This document shows, piece after piece, positions 1 through 13,500 of a DNA stretch of 64,000 nt; position 1 is the first letter of the stretch; every line of letters starts with the position of its first letter. The notes beneath the pieces were generated by a model. The model saw nothing but the letters and a program-made list of their open reading frames with translations, had not been told where the DNA came from and ran no database searches. Position numbers and translations under genes: made by a program. This DNA is from Phallusia mammillata (taxonomy: Eukaryota; Chordata; Ascidiacea; Phlebobranchia; Ascidiidae). The stretch is from the NCBI GenBank assembly GCA_003260075.1, contig QLIY01000005.1:111868-175867 (forward strand), given 5' to 3'.

Positions 1-40
1 AGTGCTCTTCAACCAGTTAATTGTCGTGAAATCTGTAAGG

Positions 41-268
41 CAGTGGTTTCCAACCCTTTTTGACGAACATCCCCCCTTAACAATTCACAACATTTCTCCA
101 TAATAGACTACATATTATGCTAAACCTTACAAGGAGCATTTATAATTGGGTATTTTATCAACTCACAGGTTATGTTACCAGAACGTGAGTTTATAATTGC
201 AAACCACATGTTCAAATTAAAGTAAATTCCTCCACTGAGAGGAATTACTTCCCGGTTGGGAACCACTG
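41..268. mobile_element. Non-autonomous hAT element (MITE), intact
   Basis: Terminal inverted repeats begin CAGTGGTTTCCAACC on the left and end GGTTGGGAACCACTG on the right. A perfect 8-bp target duplication, ctgtaagg, flanks it at 33-40 and 269-276. TIRs starting CA(G)N with 8-bp duplications are the hAT signature. It has no coding capacity. Part of it (179-236) recurs at 805-861 between two C tracts. Confidence 0.9.
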
Positions 269-804
269 CTGTAAGGTCTTTTCGTGAAAAACCCAATGAA
301 TATTAATGGAAGCAAGGTATATAACAAGTAGAAACTGAAATGTTTTTTCACCAACACAAATGCAAGCAAATATAAAAAAAAAATCATTCATCTTTAAATG
401 CCTAAACAAACACTACGAAACCATAGAACCCACGGAGCCCATCTAAGTGTGACATAAAATCCCTTATGGTGTGCCATTTGCACTGATCAAAACGTGACCT
501 CTACTAAGGTTGTGACCTTCACAGACAACTCGTTTAAACTGCATGACTTTGAATGTTCATGTACTCTTATGGTACATTGGTTTTTCAACTTGTATTGGCC
601 CGATGCGCGTAAACATTTGCATACAATAGAGTAATGCAAATAATGTTATTTATTCCTTTGTAAGAACAATGTCCTGGGTCGTACTAAATGCCATGTGCTA
701 CCGAATAATATGCCGCATCTAAGAACCTAAAAAGGTATAAACCCGCATTCCAAGCAAATTATGGTTGTAATTTCGGAACGCTAAGAATTTTTCCCCCCCC
801 CCCC

Positions 805-861
805 AGAACGTGAGTTTATAATTGCAAACCACATGTTCAAATTAAAGTAATTTCCTCCACT
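805..861 (+). repeat. C-tract-bounded copy of 179-236
   Basis: Near-identical copy of the right part of the hAT element at 41-268, with C12 before it (793-804) and C10 after it (862-871). Confidence 0.85.
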
Positions 862-1102
862 CCCCCCCCCCAGCAGTTGCACAAACTGACCCGAGCATTA
901 AATTTGCATATTTATGCCCATTTATACGAAACTAGTGTACGAAAGGGTATCCAAAAACGAAAATCATTGTTTTATTAAATGCGTCATACTTTGGAAAAAC
1001 ACGTATTTCTGGGGTATGTAAAGCATAACACGCCGCTTGTGACGTACGTACCTTGGAAAGCTACAAAACTAGCGTGGAATTAGGAATGTTTACCCCCCCC
1101 CC

Positions 1103-1247
1103 TTTATTCCTTTGTAAGAACAATGTCCTGGGTCGTACTAAATGCCATGTTCTACCGCATAATATGCCGCATCTAAGAATCCAACAGGGTATAAACCCGC
1201 GTCCCAAACAAATTAAGGTTGTAATTTCGGAACGCTAAGAAATTCTT
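1103..1247 (+). repeat. C-tract-linked copy of 649-792
   Basis: Starts directly after C10 at 1093-1102. It repeats about 145 bp from about 454 bp upstream with scattered substitutions. Confidence 0.85.
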
Positions 1248-1428
1248 TTTCTTTTATCACTGCCCAAAACCGAATTTTCTATATCATATGTGATAAAGCA
1301 AGGAGATACAAGCCAAAAAAATATTTAGGAACTGTGCATTGTTATACCTACCTTGTGATCAAGTTTACTCATAAACTACCCCCCCCCCGCTCGACCAAAC
1401 AGAACATTTGCAGTTTTGGCACATCCCT

Positions 1429-1459
1429 AATACCTACCTTGTGATTTTACTCATAAACT
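1429..1459 (+). repeat. Short duplicate of 1344-1378 near a C10 tract
   Basis: Both copies share tacctaccttgtgat and tttactcataaact. A C10 run at 1379-1388 follows directly on the first copy. Confidence 0.65.
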
Positions 1460-1537
1460 GCACATTTGACAGTTTTCTTGTTAAAATGCGTTACAACCTG
1501 TTTTATTCAAAGACTTTAACTTTGTTGTGTTAACTAG

Positions 1538-4500
1538 GGAAGCAACAACTCATTGTCAGTTCCTGGCTCTGGATCAGGCCTAAAAAAGTCGAGAAGTTTT
1601 AAGAGGAAAAACTTGGCAATGTTGATTGGAATTAATCACACAAGTCTGGGACAGAAAGAAAAGAAGTAAGTTTCTGTCAAAATTTGAGTGAAACTTTGCT
1701 GAGACGTTTAATAAACCTTTTGTACTGTTTTTCAGAGAACCCGAGCAACCTAATCATCCACAACCAAAATCAGATTCATTCTGTTTGCAAGTGAGTTTTA
1801 AAACCCAACTATATTTTTCTTAAAATAATATCCAACTTAATTTTATTTTTATTTTTTTTACCCAACTTAATTTTTATGTTTTTATCTTTTTTCTTGTTTT
1901 AACTTAACCTAATTTTTATTTTTTATCTTCTTTTACCCAACTTAATTTTTGTAATTTCACTAGATTGTGTTAAAATGTTTGTTTTTTGAAAAGCTAAAAT
2001 TCATGAATTTTTTTTGTTTCTGTGTTTAGCTCTTGGTTGGAAACCGCCACTTGGAGCGCACTTGTACATACAACTTTGATAACGTGAACGGAGTGAGGAA
2101 TCACGTGGTTGAAAGGATGTCGGAATGCCCATCTATATTTGACCTTTCTGCGCAGGTAAGTCTTGGCCAATTTACTTAAGCCCCATTTATACTGGTACAA
2201 TGAAATAGGCTTATTACCCCCCCCCCTTATTAGCCGACGCATTTAAGAGTATTTAAAAATGGATTTCCACACTGCGATGCTGGATTTAGATTTACTTAAA
2301 AAAGAATGCCTTTATGTTGCCAAATACCTCCCCCCCCCCAAACCCAGTGTATAAACCCTAGGCCAAACAGAATCAACCGTACTTGTAGGCTTATTAGCCG
2401 ACGCATTTAAGAGTATTTAAAAATGGATTTCCACACTGTGATGCTGGATTTAGATTTACTTAACAAAGAATGCCTTTATGTTGCCAAATACCAGTCCCTT
2501 TGTATCCAGTGATGTAGAATAAAACGTAGTTATTTTGTCATCGTGTCTTCAAAATATCTACGTTAAAGTCGCTGGCAATTTTGTTTTTGGTAATCCCCCC
2601 CCCCTAAAACGTAGTTATTTTGTCATCGTGTCTTCAAAATATCTACGTTAAATTCTAAGTCGCTGGCAATTTTGTTTTTGGTAAAGCTACTCTTCAAGTC
2701 CGTATCTTGTGTACCTTGGTATACAACCGTATTGTTTTGAAAAATAACATTGCTAATATTCCATTGTTATGTCATTTTTTGGTTACGTCGCAATCTCCCT
2801 AACAGTAACATGGTGAAGAACATTTGTACTTTTGCCTATTTAAATGAGTTTGTGTTCATTAAGTTGTTGGAGGTTCTGATCGCCGAAGATGACCGAGTCC
2901 TCGCCGACGTTCAGGCCCTTGAGCAGATCGCCCCTTTTATAACCGAAGCCAAAAAAGAAGTCTTTCAGCGGCGGAGAAGTTTAAGATACGAAGTCATTCA
3001 AGACCGACTCGACTCGTACAAACGCGTAAGTGCGATTAGAATTAAAACTATTGCAAAAATGTAAAACTTATTAATAGAAGCATCATGATGAGTTGTGCTG
3101 GAAAAAGCAACGGAAAATTTAAAATTTTGATTAAAAGCAACAAACAGAAACGGCAACACAAACGTAACGAAGTGATAATTAATCAAATGCTTCCGACTCA
3201 AAATCAGTTAGCATAAAGTTGTAAAAATCGAGATATATATTTCACCCATACAGGCATCGTCCGTATCTAAAATCTGCAAACAAATGAAAAGCATTTTTTT
3301 TTAAAAACGCATAAACTCGAAATAAAAACAAAATGTTGTCAAACAAAAATTAAATGTTTGTACCTAAAATTCCAAACTTTTCCTAAAAACTAAGTTACTA
3401 ATTTATCTCACATATTTCTCTTCCAGTACAAACGTCACCTGGCATCATACATGTGGCCATCGTACAAGGAGTCACGAGAAAGGCCACCATCCCTTACTGC
3501 TAAGGATTTTTGTCCCACCAACTGCCATGTTAACCTACTACAGGTAAATGCATGACTACAATGTTTTTTTTTGTATGCTACAAATGAAATATACTATGCA
3601 TAACACAGGACACAGCCGATTCTAACGCAATGGTTTGGTGTAAGATGGCTCTACCAAAATTGAGGTGTTTGAGCTATACCTCATTACAAATCATTTGTAC
3701 CTCGCGTTTTGTCAGAATTAGGCTAAGATCCGGATTAATCGAATTCAGTTTAACCGAGGTTTACAACATTACCTATATATAGTTGGCTGGTCTTAGATTG
3801 ACGATCGACCAGTTTTTTGTTCCATATTTTCCCCCCCCCCTTAGGCTAAGATCCGGATTAATCGAATTCAGTTTAACCGAGGTTTACAGCATTACCTGTA
3901 TATAGTTGGCTGGTCTTAGATTGACGATCGACCAGTTTTTTGACCATATTTTATCGTTTTCACTGGGTTTGAACTCTGGATGCACCCGGGTATTATGTAT
4001 ATTTGTACCATAGTGAGTAATACATGTTTTTGCTACGGCGGACGGTAAACTCATTTACCACTTTTATAGCGCGTTTATCACGTATGCAATGTTGTCGTTT
4101 GCTTATAGGTAAGCAACGCATCGGAAAGTTACAACCTTCGTGGATTCGGATTGGCAGATAAACGCGGAGAAGCGCAGACCAACACTGACGTGGGTGAGTT
4201 CACAGACCAACTTGTTGTTTATTTATAAAGTTGATATGATGCCTGGCAGCAACAGCTTATGTATTAAATTGAAAGGTCTGTATGGACCAGACGTACTTTC
4301 TATCATTTATACTCGATTACAAGGCACATGGTAGACCTGCATATCACAAAAAATGTCTTGTCGCGCTCTTTGCAGTTTATTTCGCAAATATTTATAGCCA
4401 GAAGAGCTCTATAAAGTTGATACTATGCCTGGCAGCAACAGCTATGTGTTGTTTATTTATCATAAGCCGTTCCACTTATTTCTGATGCTGTAAACTGATC

Positions 4501-7500
4501 TGACCTGTTGGAATAAAACAACCATTAACAGCAATGCTGAGTTGAGTTTGTAGCGGTCATGTACCTTTAAACCATCATTTTGGCACTTTGGTTCGGCTAA
4601 GCACAAAGTAATGGAAAATTTTGACTTTGCAAACATGATTTGTCGTTCCCATGAAAATGATATGAGTTTATTTCGCTTGGTGAAAGAACAGATAGCTACA
4701 CAATTGCACCGTCACCAAGCCGAAAACACCCAAAATAGAAATTAACTACTCAAAGTTAGGACGTTTTTAGGATACCATATTCATATCATACTGAATTTGC
4801 AATTTCTTATTCAAATAGAAATTTAAGAATTCTATTTTACAATTGTAGCTTAAGTTAGGGAGGTTAGTGTCATAAAAAGATTGAAGTATCCAAACTAAGG
4901 AAGGCTTTAGAATTCCATATTCACATCATGCAAAATCTGCTATTCCTTTATCAAAAAAATAAACAGAATTCTATTTGAATAAGAAATTTAAAAAGTCATA
5001 CATGCGAAACATACGACATTTGAAATATGATATGGGTGGTTGAATGTCAGGAGGTTAGATAACATTGGCTCGTGTGCTTGGATAGATAGATCAACCCTAT
5101 TGTGTTGAAATGCGTGGTAATCTTATGGCCTGAACCGTGGAATCAGAAACACACGCACAAATGCGTGGGTCCAGGTGGGTCGTTTATCGTTATTTCGCAT
5201 CTCACCACGCGATGTACCCTTTCTGGGCTAACGTTATCCTTGCAGATAATTGCCTAAAAGGTTAACTGATTTGACAAGGGTTCACGTTGCACATTTTCAC
5301 GGGACAAGCTGTTTTCTGTTTTTTGGGGGGTCCGTCTCAAACAGATTTTTTTAAGTTTTTAACTTTTACCGCTATGTTTATGGTAACTTGGTGTAACCAA
5401 AGACGAAATTGACACTTTCCCAAATAATTTTGTGTTTTTTTTTGGTCCAATCTTAATAGCTTTGCTCCGTGCACAACAGCCACCATTTATGTCAAAGACC
5501 AGTGTTACTAAACAATTTTCTATACTGCCGCCCCCCCCCCCAAAGACGAAATTGACACTTTCCCAAATAATTTTGTGTTTTTTTTTGGGTCCAATCTTAA
5601 TAGCTTTGCTCCGTGCACAACAGCCACCGTTTATGTCAAAGACCAGTGTTACTAAACAATTTTCTATACTGCCACCTTGTCACATAAACAAAAAATGCCC
5701 CCCCTATAAGAGAAATGATTGTGTTTTTAACTTCGGATTTCATGTAAAAGTAGTCGATGTTAAGAAAATACATCACTGAAAGCAAATGGCCTAAATTGTT
5801 AGATTAAAGAGATATACGTCCAAATGCCTGTTGTCGCTGTGTTATGTTCCAACTGCTAGCATTTCTCTTTTGCCCCAGCAAAGGCGAGAAACACCATGGA
5901 GTTGTAAAAGTATTTTGTGATTCTTAAGGTGGTGGTCCTGCAATTTTTTTTGCCTATAAATGCGCAGCTTTGTTTCTTCCTGCGTAAACAATCTAAACTA
6001 ACTTCACAACACTATGCAGTTGGAAGAGTATTTTGTGATTTGAAGGTGATGGTCCCATCAGGGTTTTTTTTAAGGTTTGGTTTGGGTGACCGCTAAGTAG
6101 TTTTAAGAGACCGCAAGTGTTTCATTTAAATACCAAAAAATAGTACTGTAGTTGCAAGTCCAAATTTTGGGAAACCGCTGGAGAAATTTAGGTTTTTTTT
6201 AAGGTTTGGTTTGGGTGACCGCTAAGTTGTTTTAAGAGACCGCAAATGTTTCATTTAAATACCAAAAAATAGCCATATTTGCTTATTTGCTTGCAAGTCC
6301 AAATTTTGGGAAACCGCTGGAGAAATTTGGGGGACCGAATCCCGGCATTGTTTCTTCTTGCATAAACAAGTTACATAACTCACCTATTGTGTAACTTTTG
6401 TTTCAGCTAACATGGTTCACACTCATTACGCAATCACATGTCTTGCCGCACCATCCTTCCGAACACGAGGAAAAGAAGGACACGGTCTTATGGCTGTGCT
6501 TCGTGGTGTAGAAGGAAACACGGAACTTATGGATTCCATTCGTCAACTGATGGTGGCATTAGACCACGCCCTGCTCGAACTGCGACAAGGACAATGTCAA
6601 CTTATCAAGTAAGGAAATATTATGTTGTGCTTTTAAGGCTACTATAGTTAACTTTATGGATGTATCGGATTATTCGTTATATTTTTTACCACAAGTTTTT
6701 AAAAATTTATTTCCAGGTTAAAATTCAGGATTTATTACCTATGTATATTTTTTTATTCGTGTAAGTTTACTATAAACGGAACTTTTACAAGCAGTGTATA
6801 CACTGTGCATTAGTGCATATATGCATTAGTGATTTAGAACTCTGTTTTGTTTTTACAGCGGAATATGTCGCCTGATAGTATAACTTACGTTTCTAATACC
6901 ACATTAATGTAAGATTGTCCAGGGATGAACATGGTCATATTTTACAAAGCAAAAGGGGGGAAAATAAAGTTTTTTCTTGGCCCCAATTCAACTATTTTGG
7001 GTCCCAAATATGACACCACTGGCCTAGTTGACACACCAGTTACAAACAAACTCACACTGTTGTGTCATAAACTTTAACCAGATTTTGCCTTTATGTTTAC
7101 ACATCTAGATCCCGTACTGCCGAAATCTTGCATTAGTAAGGTACCTGCGAGTATTAAGGCAGGCCCACTTACAAACTATTCCCGACCAGTACAACTACAA
7201 ATTACTAAACAGAACCAATTGGTCGCAAAGTTTGTTAACATTCGTTAGGTAAAAATTTTGTAATCGGGTAAGGCTATAATCCTTATTCCACATCAAACAC
7301 ACATAAACAATGGGATATCCTTAGGTACTACAGTAGGTAATCCTACAAAAAACTCTATTTTCTACACCCAACTTGTTTAAACAAAACAAGCCAGGAGTTA
7401 CCTATGCTTTCCAAACATGGTCATACTTGTGTTTTTGCAGTATCCTGAACTCAGAGACAAACAACGAGGGGAAGCGGAATTCTTACCAAGCTGTACCGAT

Positions 7501-10500
7501 GCGGGAAAGCTACCAGATCAACGACGATGTGGATGAGGTACCTAAAACGCCACTTACTCCACCAACTAACTTCTACGGCAATGCTCCAACACCCGACGCC
7601 GAAAAAGAGGTGAGCTTGAGTTATTTTAGGATTTCAAGTTGTTTTGTGCAAAAGTAAAGTGTCTAATTTATCTTAGAGTGCAAAAATAGGTGCCCTTGGG
7701 TTATTTTAGGGTTTCAAGTTGTAAAAACATGTCTAGTTTACCTTTTTGAAAGGTAGTTTTAAAGCAAACATATGTAAACATGAATCAAATCAAATTTTTA
7801 AACCTTATTCATGAGGCATGGTGTGAAAGAAAAAACAACCAGCGATTGGTTCGAGCCCACGACAGGAGCCACTGGTGTAGTCTACTGTTCAATTGACGGC
7901 ACCTGAAAGCATTAATGTCCCATCAGAAGCCTGTAACATAATGTTTTGTCCAGTTTACCAACATGCATTTAGTGGTACATGCCTTGCACACAAGTAATTT
8001 CAAACGTAACCGCATTCAACAAAACTACTCGTACGGCTTTTTAGATTATCCCAAGATATGCCACAATCTTTATGATAAAACCCCTATTGAATTATTTCTC
8101 CAATCGCAATTTTGAGTGATGAATTTCGTGTTATTTATTACTTGCAGTCGAACGTTGATTCCCCCAGCATAGTTCCCAACCACTCCAAGGAGAGCTCGAC
8201 CGATTCAGCGATGGAGACGGACATGATCCAGTCAAGTGGCACATTAACCAGGCAACAGAGTGGAATGAGTAAGTTACACTACATTCTTAATCGTATAGTT
8301 ACCGTTATGCCCTAAATGTTTAATTATGGGTATCTTTTTACCTTCCTACCCGCACTTAAATGTTATAAACCAAATACACTTTATTATTCACCGTTATGAC
8401 CTAAATGTTAAATTATAGGTAGCATTTTACCCTTTCCACCCGCACTTTGCGTTTTAGACCAAATACACTTTACCTAAATCAGCACTAGGTCTACTAGACG
8501 TTCTCTTTTTGGAGGACATGTCATTTTTTAACAAACAGCAATTTGTCCTTAGAGCACAATAATAAGTGCCCAAATGTCATCCTTGTGTGTTTGTGAGATG
8601 TACTAAATTTAAATGTAACAATTATGCCTTAGAAACAGACAAAAATACTTTTTCGGGTTATCTTTTTGAAGAAATATGGGTACAAACATATATTTACTGT
8701 GAGTTGTAATAATTGTTAATTGAAATTTAAACAGTCAACTTCAAAATAACCCCCCCCCCTGTTTGTGAGATGTACTAAATTTAAATGTAACAATTATGCC
8801 TTAGAAAACAGGCAAAAATACTTTTTCGGGTTATCTTTTTGAAGAAATATGGGTGATCTTACAAACATATATTTACTGTGAGTTGTAATAATTGGTAATT
8901 GAAATTTAAACAGTCAACTTCAAAATATTCTATATTCATTGACTGCAAAACAATCGTCTAATATATTTCTAATGTATTCTTTGGGCCCGAACAATAGCGT
9001 TTAATATTCTTTTCAACAATGTGTCCTTCTTTTTGGTGATGGAAATATGGTAGGCCTAATGGGCACTCCATTTTAGTCGTTTATTTTTAGTTATATTTTC
9101 TACAATTTCGGTCATCGGTGGCAAATATAAAACAATCGGAGCGTAAAGTGTGAATTGACCTTGAAATATATTTAACCTTGACTCTTGGCGCAGTGTCACC
9201 CACAATCCATGTGCAATCAGAAGAGACCAACGCGGTGGAGCAAGGAGAAAAGAGTGGGGAGCAAAAGAGCAAGGAGGTGGTCAAGAGGAATAACGGTTCG
9301 CTCCGAAAATCACAACAACAAGAGGAAGGATCGGTCACAGGAAACGATTCAGAATGCGATTCGGGTACAAGCGACCTCGTGAAATGTGATTAGGGGCTGT
9401 TGTCGGTTACCAAGCGGTCGCACGGGCACAGGCTGCATGCAAATCTCGTGTTTTCGCCACGAATATATCGTAGAGCATTAGGTTGTCTGACCTATGGCGT
9501 ATGTCCCAGATGTGGTTTATAATGCGATAGTATGTTGCACAGGATAACATTTAGACAAGATTATTTCTGCCTGCGTAAGCAAACAAGGTTACTGAAAATG
9601 TTGGCTAAAATAAGACCCAATGTGATTAATACAATGAACATGTACCCTTTTCCAATTAAGCCACAACGTATAGGCAACAGCAATGTGCGCCAAGCTAGCC
9701 TTTTCTTTTTCTTGTAACTTGTTGTGTCAAAAATCTATATACTTTCTCTAGTTCTTGTCGTAATGTTTGTAAACAAAAATGTCACTTTGGCACGTTATCG
9801 GTTTTCACAACGGTTCTCTTACACCTACAGGCATTCAAAGCGACCGGGGCTCAATGGTTGTGAGCGAAAACAACTTCTTCAACTTTTCGAATCCACCAGG
9901 GCAAGAAAACAACTCCGCCGAAAAATCAGGTTTTTATTTTACAAATCGCATCATAATGTACCAGTTCTTTTCAGTTCTATTTAACTCTACCCCCCCCCCG
10001 AATCCACCAGGGCAAGAAAACAACTCCGCCGAAAAATCAGGTTTTTAATTTACAAATTACATCACAATATACCAGTTCTTTTCAGTTCTTTTTAACTCTT
10101 ATTACTTTTTCTTGTAGTTTCGGAAACACGTCGACCCCCTGCCATGTCAAACTCCAGTGACATGCTTTCCACGCCAGGTGAAGTCCAACATCGCTCACTG
10201 AAAGGCGCTAACTCCTTGCCATCGCTCACGTGAGTAAACATTGGACCTCAAAATGCCTTTAATATAAAGACAGTTTTTCAAGTGCAAAGGTCACAGTTAT
10301 TTTAATTAACTGTAAGACTGACTAGGACAGGGTTATAAACTAAATGTGGGATTAGGAACTAAGTTTTAAAGTTGGGTTTTTTACTATTTTATTGTATTGC
10401 CTCACTTTAACCCTAATAGCCCTCCCCGTCCGCATTTTTACACAGTTTATTTTTAAATCTTTGAGCTCTTTGCCCCACATATCGTCATTTACAAAATACA

Positions 10501-13500
10501 TTTCCCTGTTTTTCTTCATTTTCACAGGATTTAAATTTTTATTTTTCAAATTCGAATCCCGATTAGTTTTATGTCTATATATGTTTGTATATGGGACATG
10601 GGTCTAGCGCATCGGATCAACTACCAAGCAGACCTTCTTCATATAGAATCTGATATCATGCTTTACATTTAACAGGAGCCCGCCACCTAACGGCAACGTT
10701 ACATCTCCAGTCAAGTTGCGGCCCAAGACCAGTCGGCCGGGATCCAGAGTGACTTTTTCAGGTAAACTAACATTATCATCCAAAACCACTACAGACATTA
10801 CCATCCTAATATAAATCATAATTCGTCAGTCCAATTTCAAGGCGTCATATTATATCAAGCAGGCCTCCCAAGCAATACCATATCAGAGTTGTAAACAGGC
10901 CTGAAATTGGAGCCCGAACCCGGCCGGAACTCGAATCGTTTGAAAGAAGCCCGTTTAAGCCCGTTAAGTTTGATTAACAGGCGTATATATAGCCCCAGGA
11001 AAGACCAAGACAACAAACACCATAGATAATTGGTCTTGAACAAGGCGCTTTAGGGCTGTTTGACATTAGGTCACGTCCAACAACTTTATTTAAAAAAAAT
11101 CTGACTGAGACAGAGTGTAAAGTCAGGCTCGAATCAAGTCCGTTTTTTAAAAGAAAATTAAGCTTGAACCCCGATTTACAACTCCGTACCATATGTCAAG
11201 ATATGTGTTCATCCTATAGCATCCTAATGTATTGTTTTTATGACAGCACATGACCGAGTTTCCATGATCAGCGCCACTGAGAGCAACTGTTCCTCAGACG
11301 GAGTGGAAGGCATCAATTTTATCGACTTGGTTTTATCGCCGGACGCACTGGATAAACTGCAAGGGACCATGGAACACTTTTTGTCAAAGGTTTTAACATT
11401 ATACAATAGTGGCCAAAACTACAAAGCTTCCCAAGATCACTTACGTTTGTTGTAAATGCCCCAAAAGTGCGCGTTTTTCCACCAATTAACGCATTTAAAA
11501 TAAATTTCATTTTTGTTCTTGGATACCCTTTCGAACACTAGTTTCGTATGTTAGCAGGGCATGAAAATGCAAATTTAATGCTCAGGTCAGTTCTGCAACT
11601 TCTCGGCCTAGTCACGAGCATCAAAAACAGCGATACTCGGTACCGAGTACTCGGGTTATGGTTCGGCTGGCCCATGTTTATTATACATTTCTTAAACTCG
11701 GGAGCAATCAATAATGTGCAAATACAGAAATCGTCCTGAACCACCAATGCTCAACAGACGATTCCAGTTACATATATTGGCGTATCACAGTTGTAACTTA
11801 TAGCACACTTGAATCACTCTGTTTAGTTCTATTTGAATAAGTACTGACGATGCTATGTTGTTTATGGCGAAATAGACATCAACAAGAATTTGCATTAGGA
11901 TGTACACAGACTGACTCAAGTGTGATGTAAGTTTCATCTGGTATACATACGAGCAATAATACATCATACATGGACTTTAAAATTAACTTCATCAAATATG
12001 TAACTACCGCAGAACTGTAGAGCAGGGGTCGGCAACCTTTTTTGCACTGCGGACCGTTTTTGAAACTAAAATTTTATCGCGGACCGGTCTTCAAAAAAAC
12101 TACAAATATTTAGCAATAAAATCGCTTAAATTAGTTTATCATCCCCGGGATATATGGTGAAGATGTGTTATAGCGTTTAACCTAAAAAATTGTACGGCCC
12201 GGTAACGAACTCCTCACGGACCGGTACCGGGCCGCGGACCGGCGGTTGCCGACCACTGCTGTAGAGGATGCATTTAAATGCGATTTATACAGACAAATTT
12301 TGTCATTTATGATTGTTATCAGTTTTGTAAATTCCTGTTTTTTTAGATTCGCAGCCTCAATGAACTAGTTCGATCAGAAACTGTGAAGACGGTATTCGAA
12401 AACACACAAGACACAACTCCTAACAGAAAATACAGCAAAATTATTGAAGCGCTTACTGCCAGGTAACACCTTCCTTACTGAATTGCACAACAACTATTTT
12501 TTGACCCTTATGAAAGTTAGCTTGTTTGTTATTTGCATATAACCGTATGGGGATACGTTTTTTTGCAAGCATGATTGGGGCAAACACCTTGGGCAGATTT
12601 TGTTTAGATAACTTTAAAATTTTGCAAGAGTGTGCAAATTATGACGCATATTTATAAATAAGTCGGATGTCGATAACTCGCTTGTTTAAACATTCAATGA
12701 CTTCGTTCACTTAGTCTTGGATCATGATACTTTTTTATTCATCCTGTTTTTCGACAAAATATGTTAAATCTGTGTAGATTAAAATTCCTTTTGCCCTTCA
12801 GTGCCGTCGCCTATTAAGGTCACTTTATGCAACGTTATCAAATACAGCATTTAAATTACTAACTAAATGAATCACATGGCACTCAATTTCGTTTCTTTTT
12901 AGTACGAGTGATGACGCAATCAAGATGGCCCTTTCAGTGTGCGAGGATACGGAACAGTTCACTGACGTCATCAACACGTTGATTGAATCCGTGGATCGCC
13001 ACGTGAACGAAGTTCGAACCCAGCTTGTCCTGTCTGTTCTCCTCAACGAAGGTTGGCATAATCCCATAAACTGTACATGTACTGTACTTTATTAAATCCT
13101 TAATGCAATAAATCTTACGAGAACCTCGTTTTGCACCATTTTTATCAATCTTTTACGTAACTCAAGTGGATATAAATGGGTGTAACTGATGGGTGGCCCC
13201 TAATGTCACTGATAATAATGGATGGAGCATTTGCCGAAACGTTTGAACAATAAAGCATGTTGCTTTTTACGTCTATTTCGGCCGTTATTTTTATCAATAA
13301 ACTTCTAAACCGATCCGTATATAGGCTCCCAAGAAATGATGTTTTCATTCAACTTTTGTCTAGCCATTAGCATTTAATGACCAACTTTATATTATTTTTG
13401 CCAGATCCAAAACTTGTGTCAAGAAGAGACAAGGTTTTCAGCCAGTGTTTACAAACAGCCATTTCATCATTTTCAACGCAACTAAGAAGCGCCATTGGCG

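Larger units (their letters stand above)
1..1537. other. Left flank or intron of the INPP4 gene, repeat-rich, no coding exon recognised
   Basis: This stretch lies upstream of the first INPP4 exon I can support. It holds a small hAT element (41-268) and C-tract-linked duplications: 805-861 repeats 179-236, 1103-1247 repeats 649-792, and 1429-1459 repeats 1344-1378. The 61-codon open frame at 1053-1238 runs through a C tract and a duplicated copy and is not credible as a gene. The missing 5' exons of INPP4, including the C2 domain, should lie further left. Confidence 0.6.

Noticed and set aside
4968..4983. A functional spliced-leader RNA gene
   Set aside because: The 16-base match is followed by aaattt and not by a GT donor, and it is part of an inverted repeat.
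5432..5779. 115-codon frame with an internal protein repeat
   Set aside because: It spans both copies of a C11-linked duplication in an INPP4 intron; the repeat is the duplication itself.
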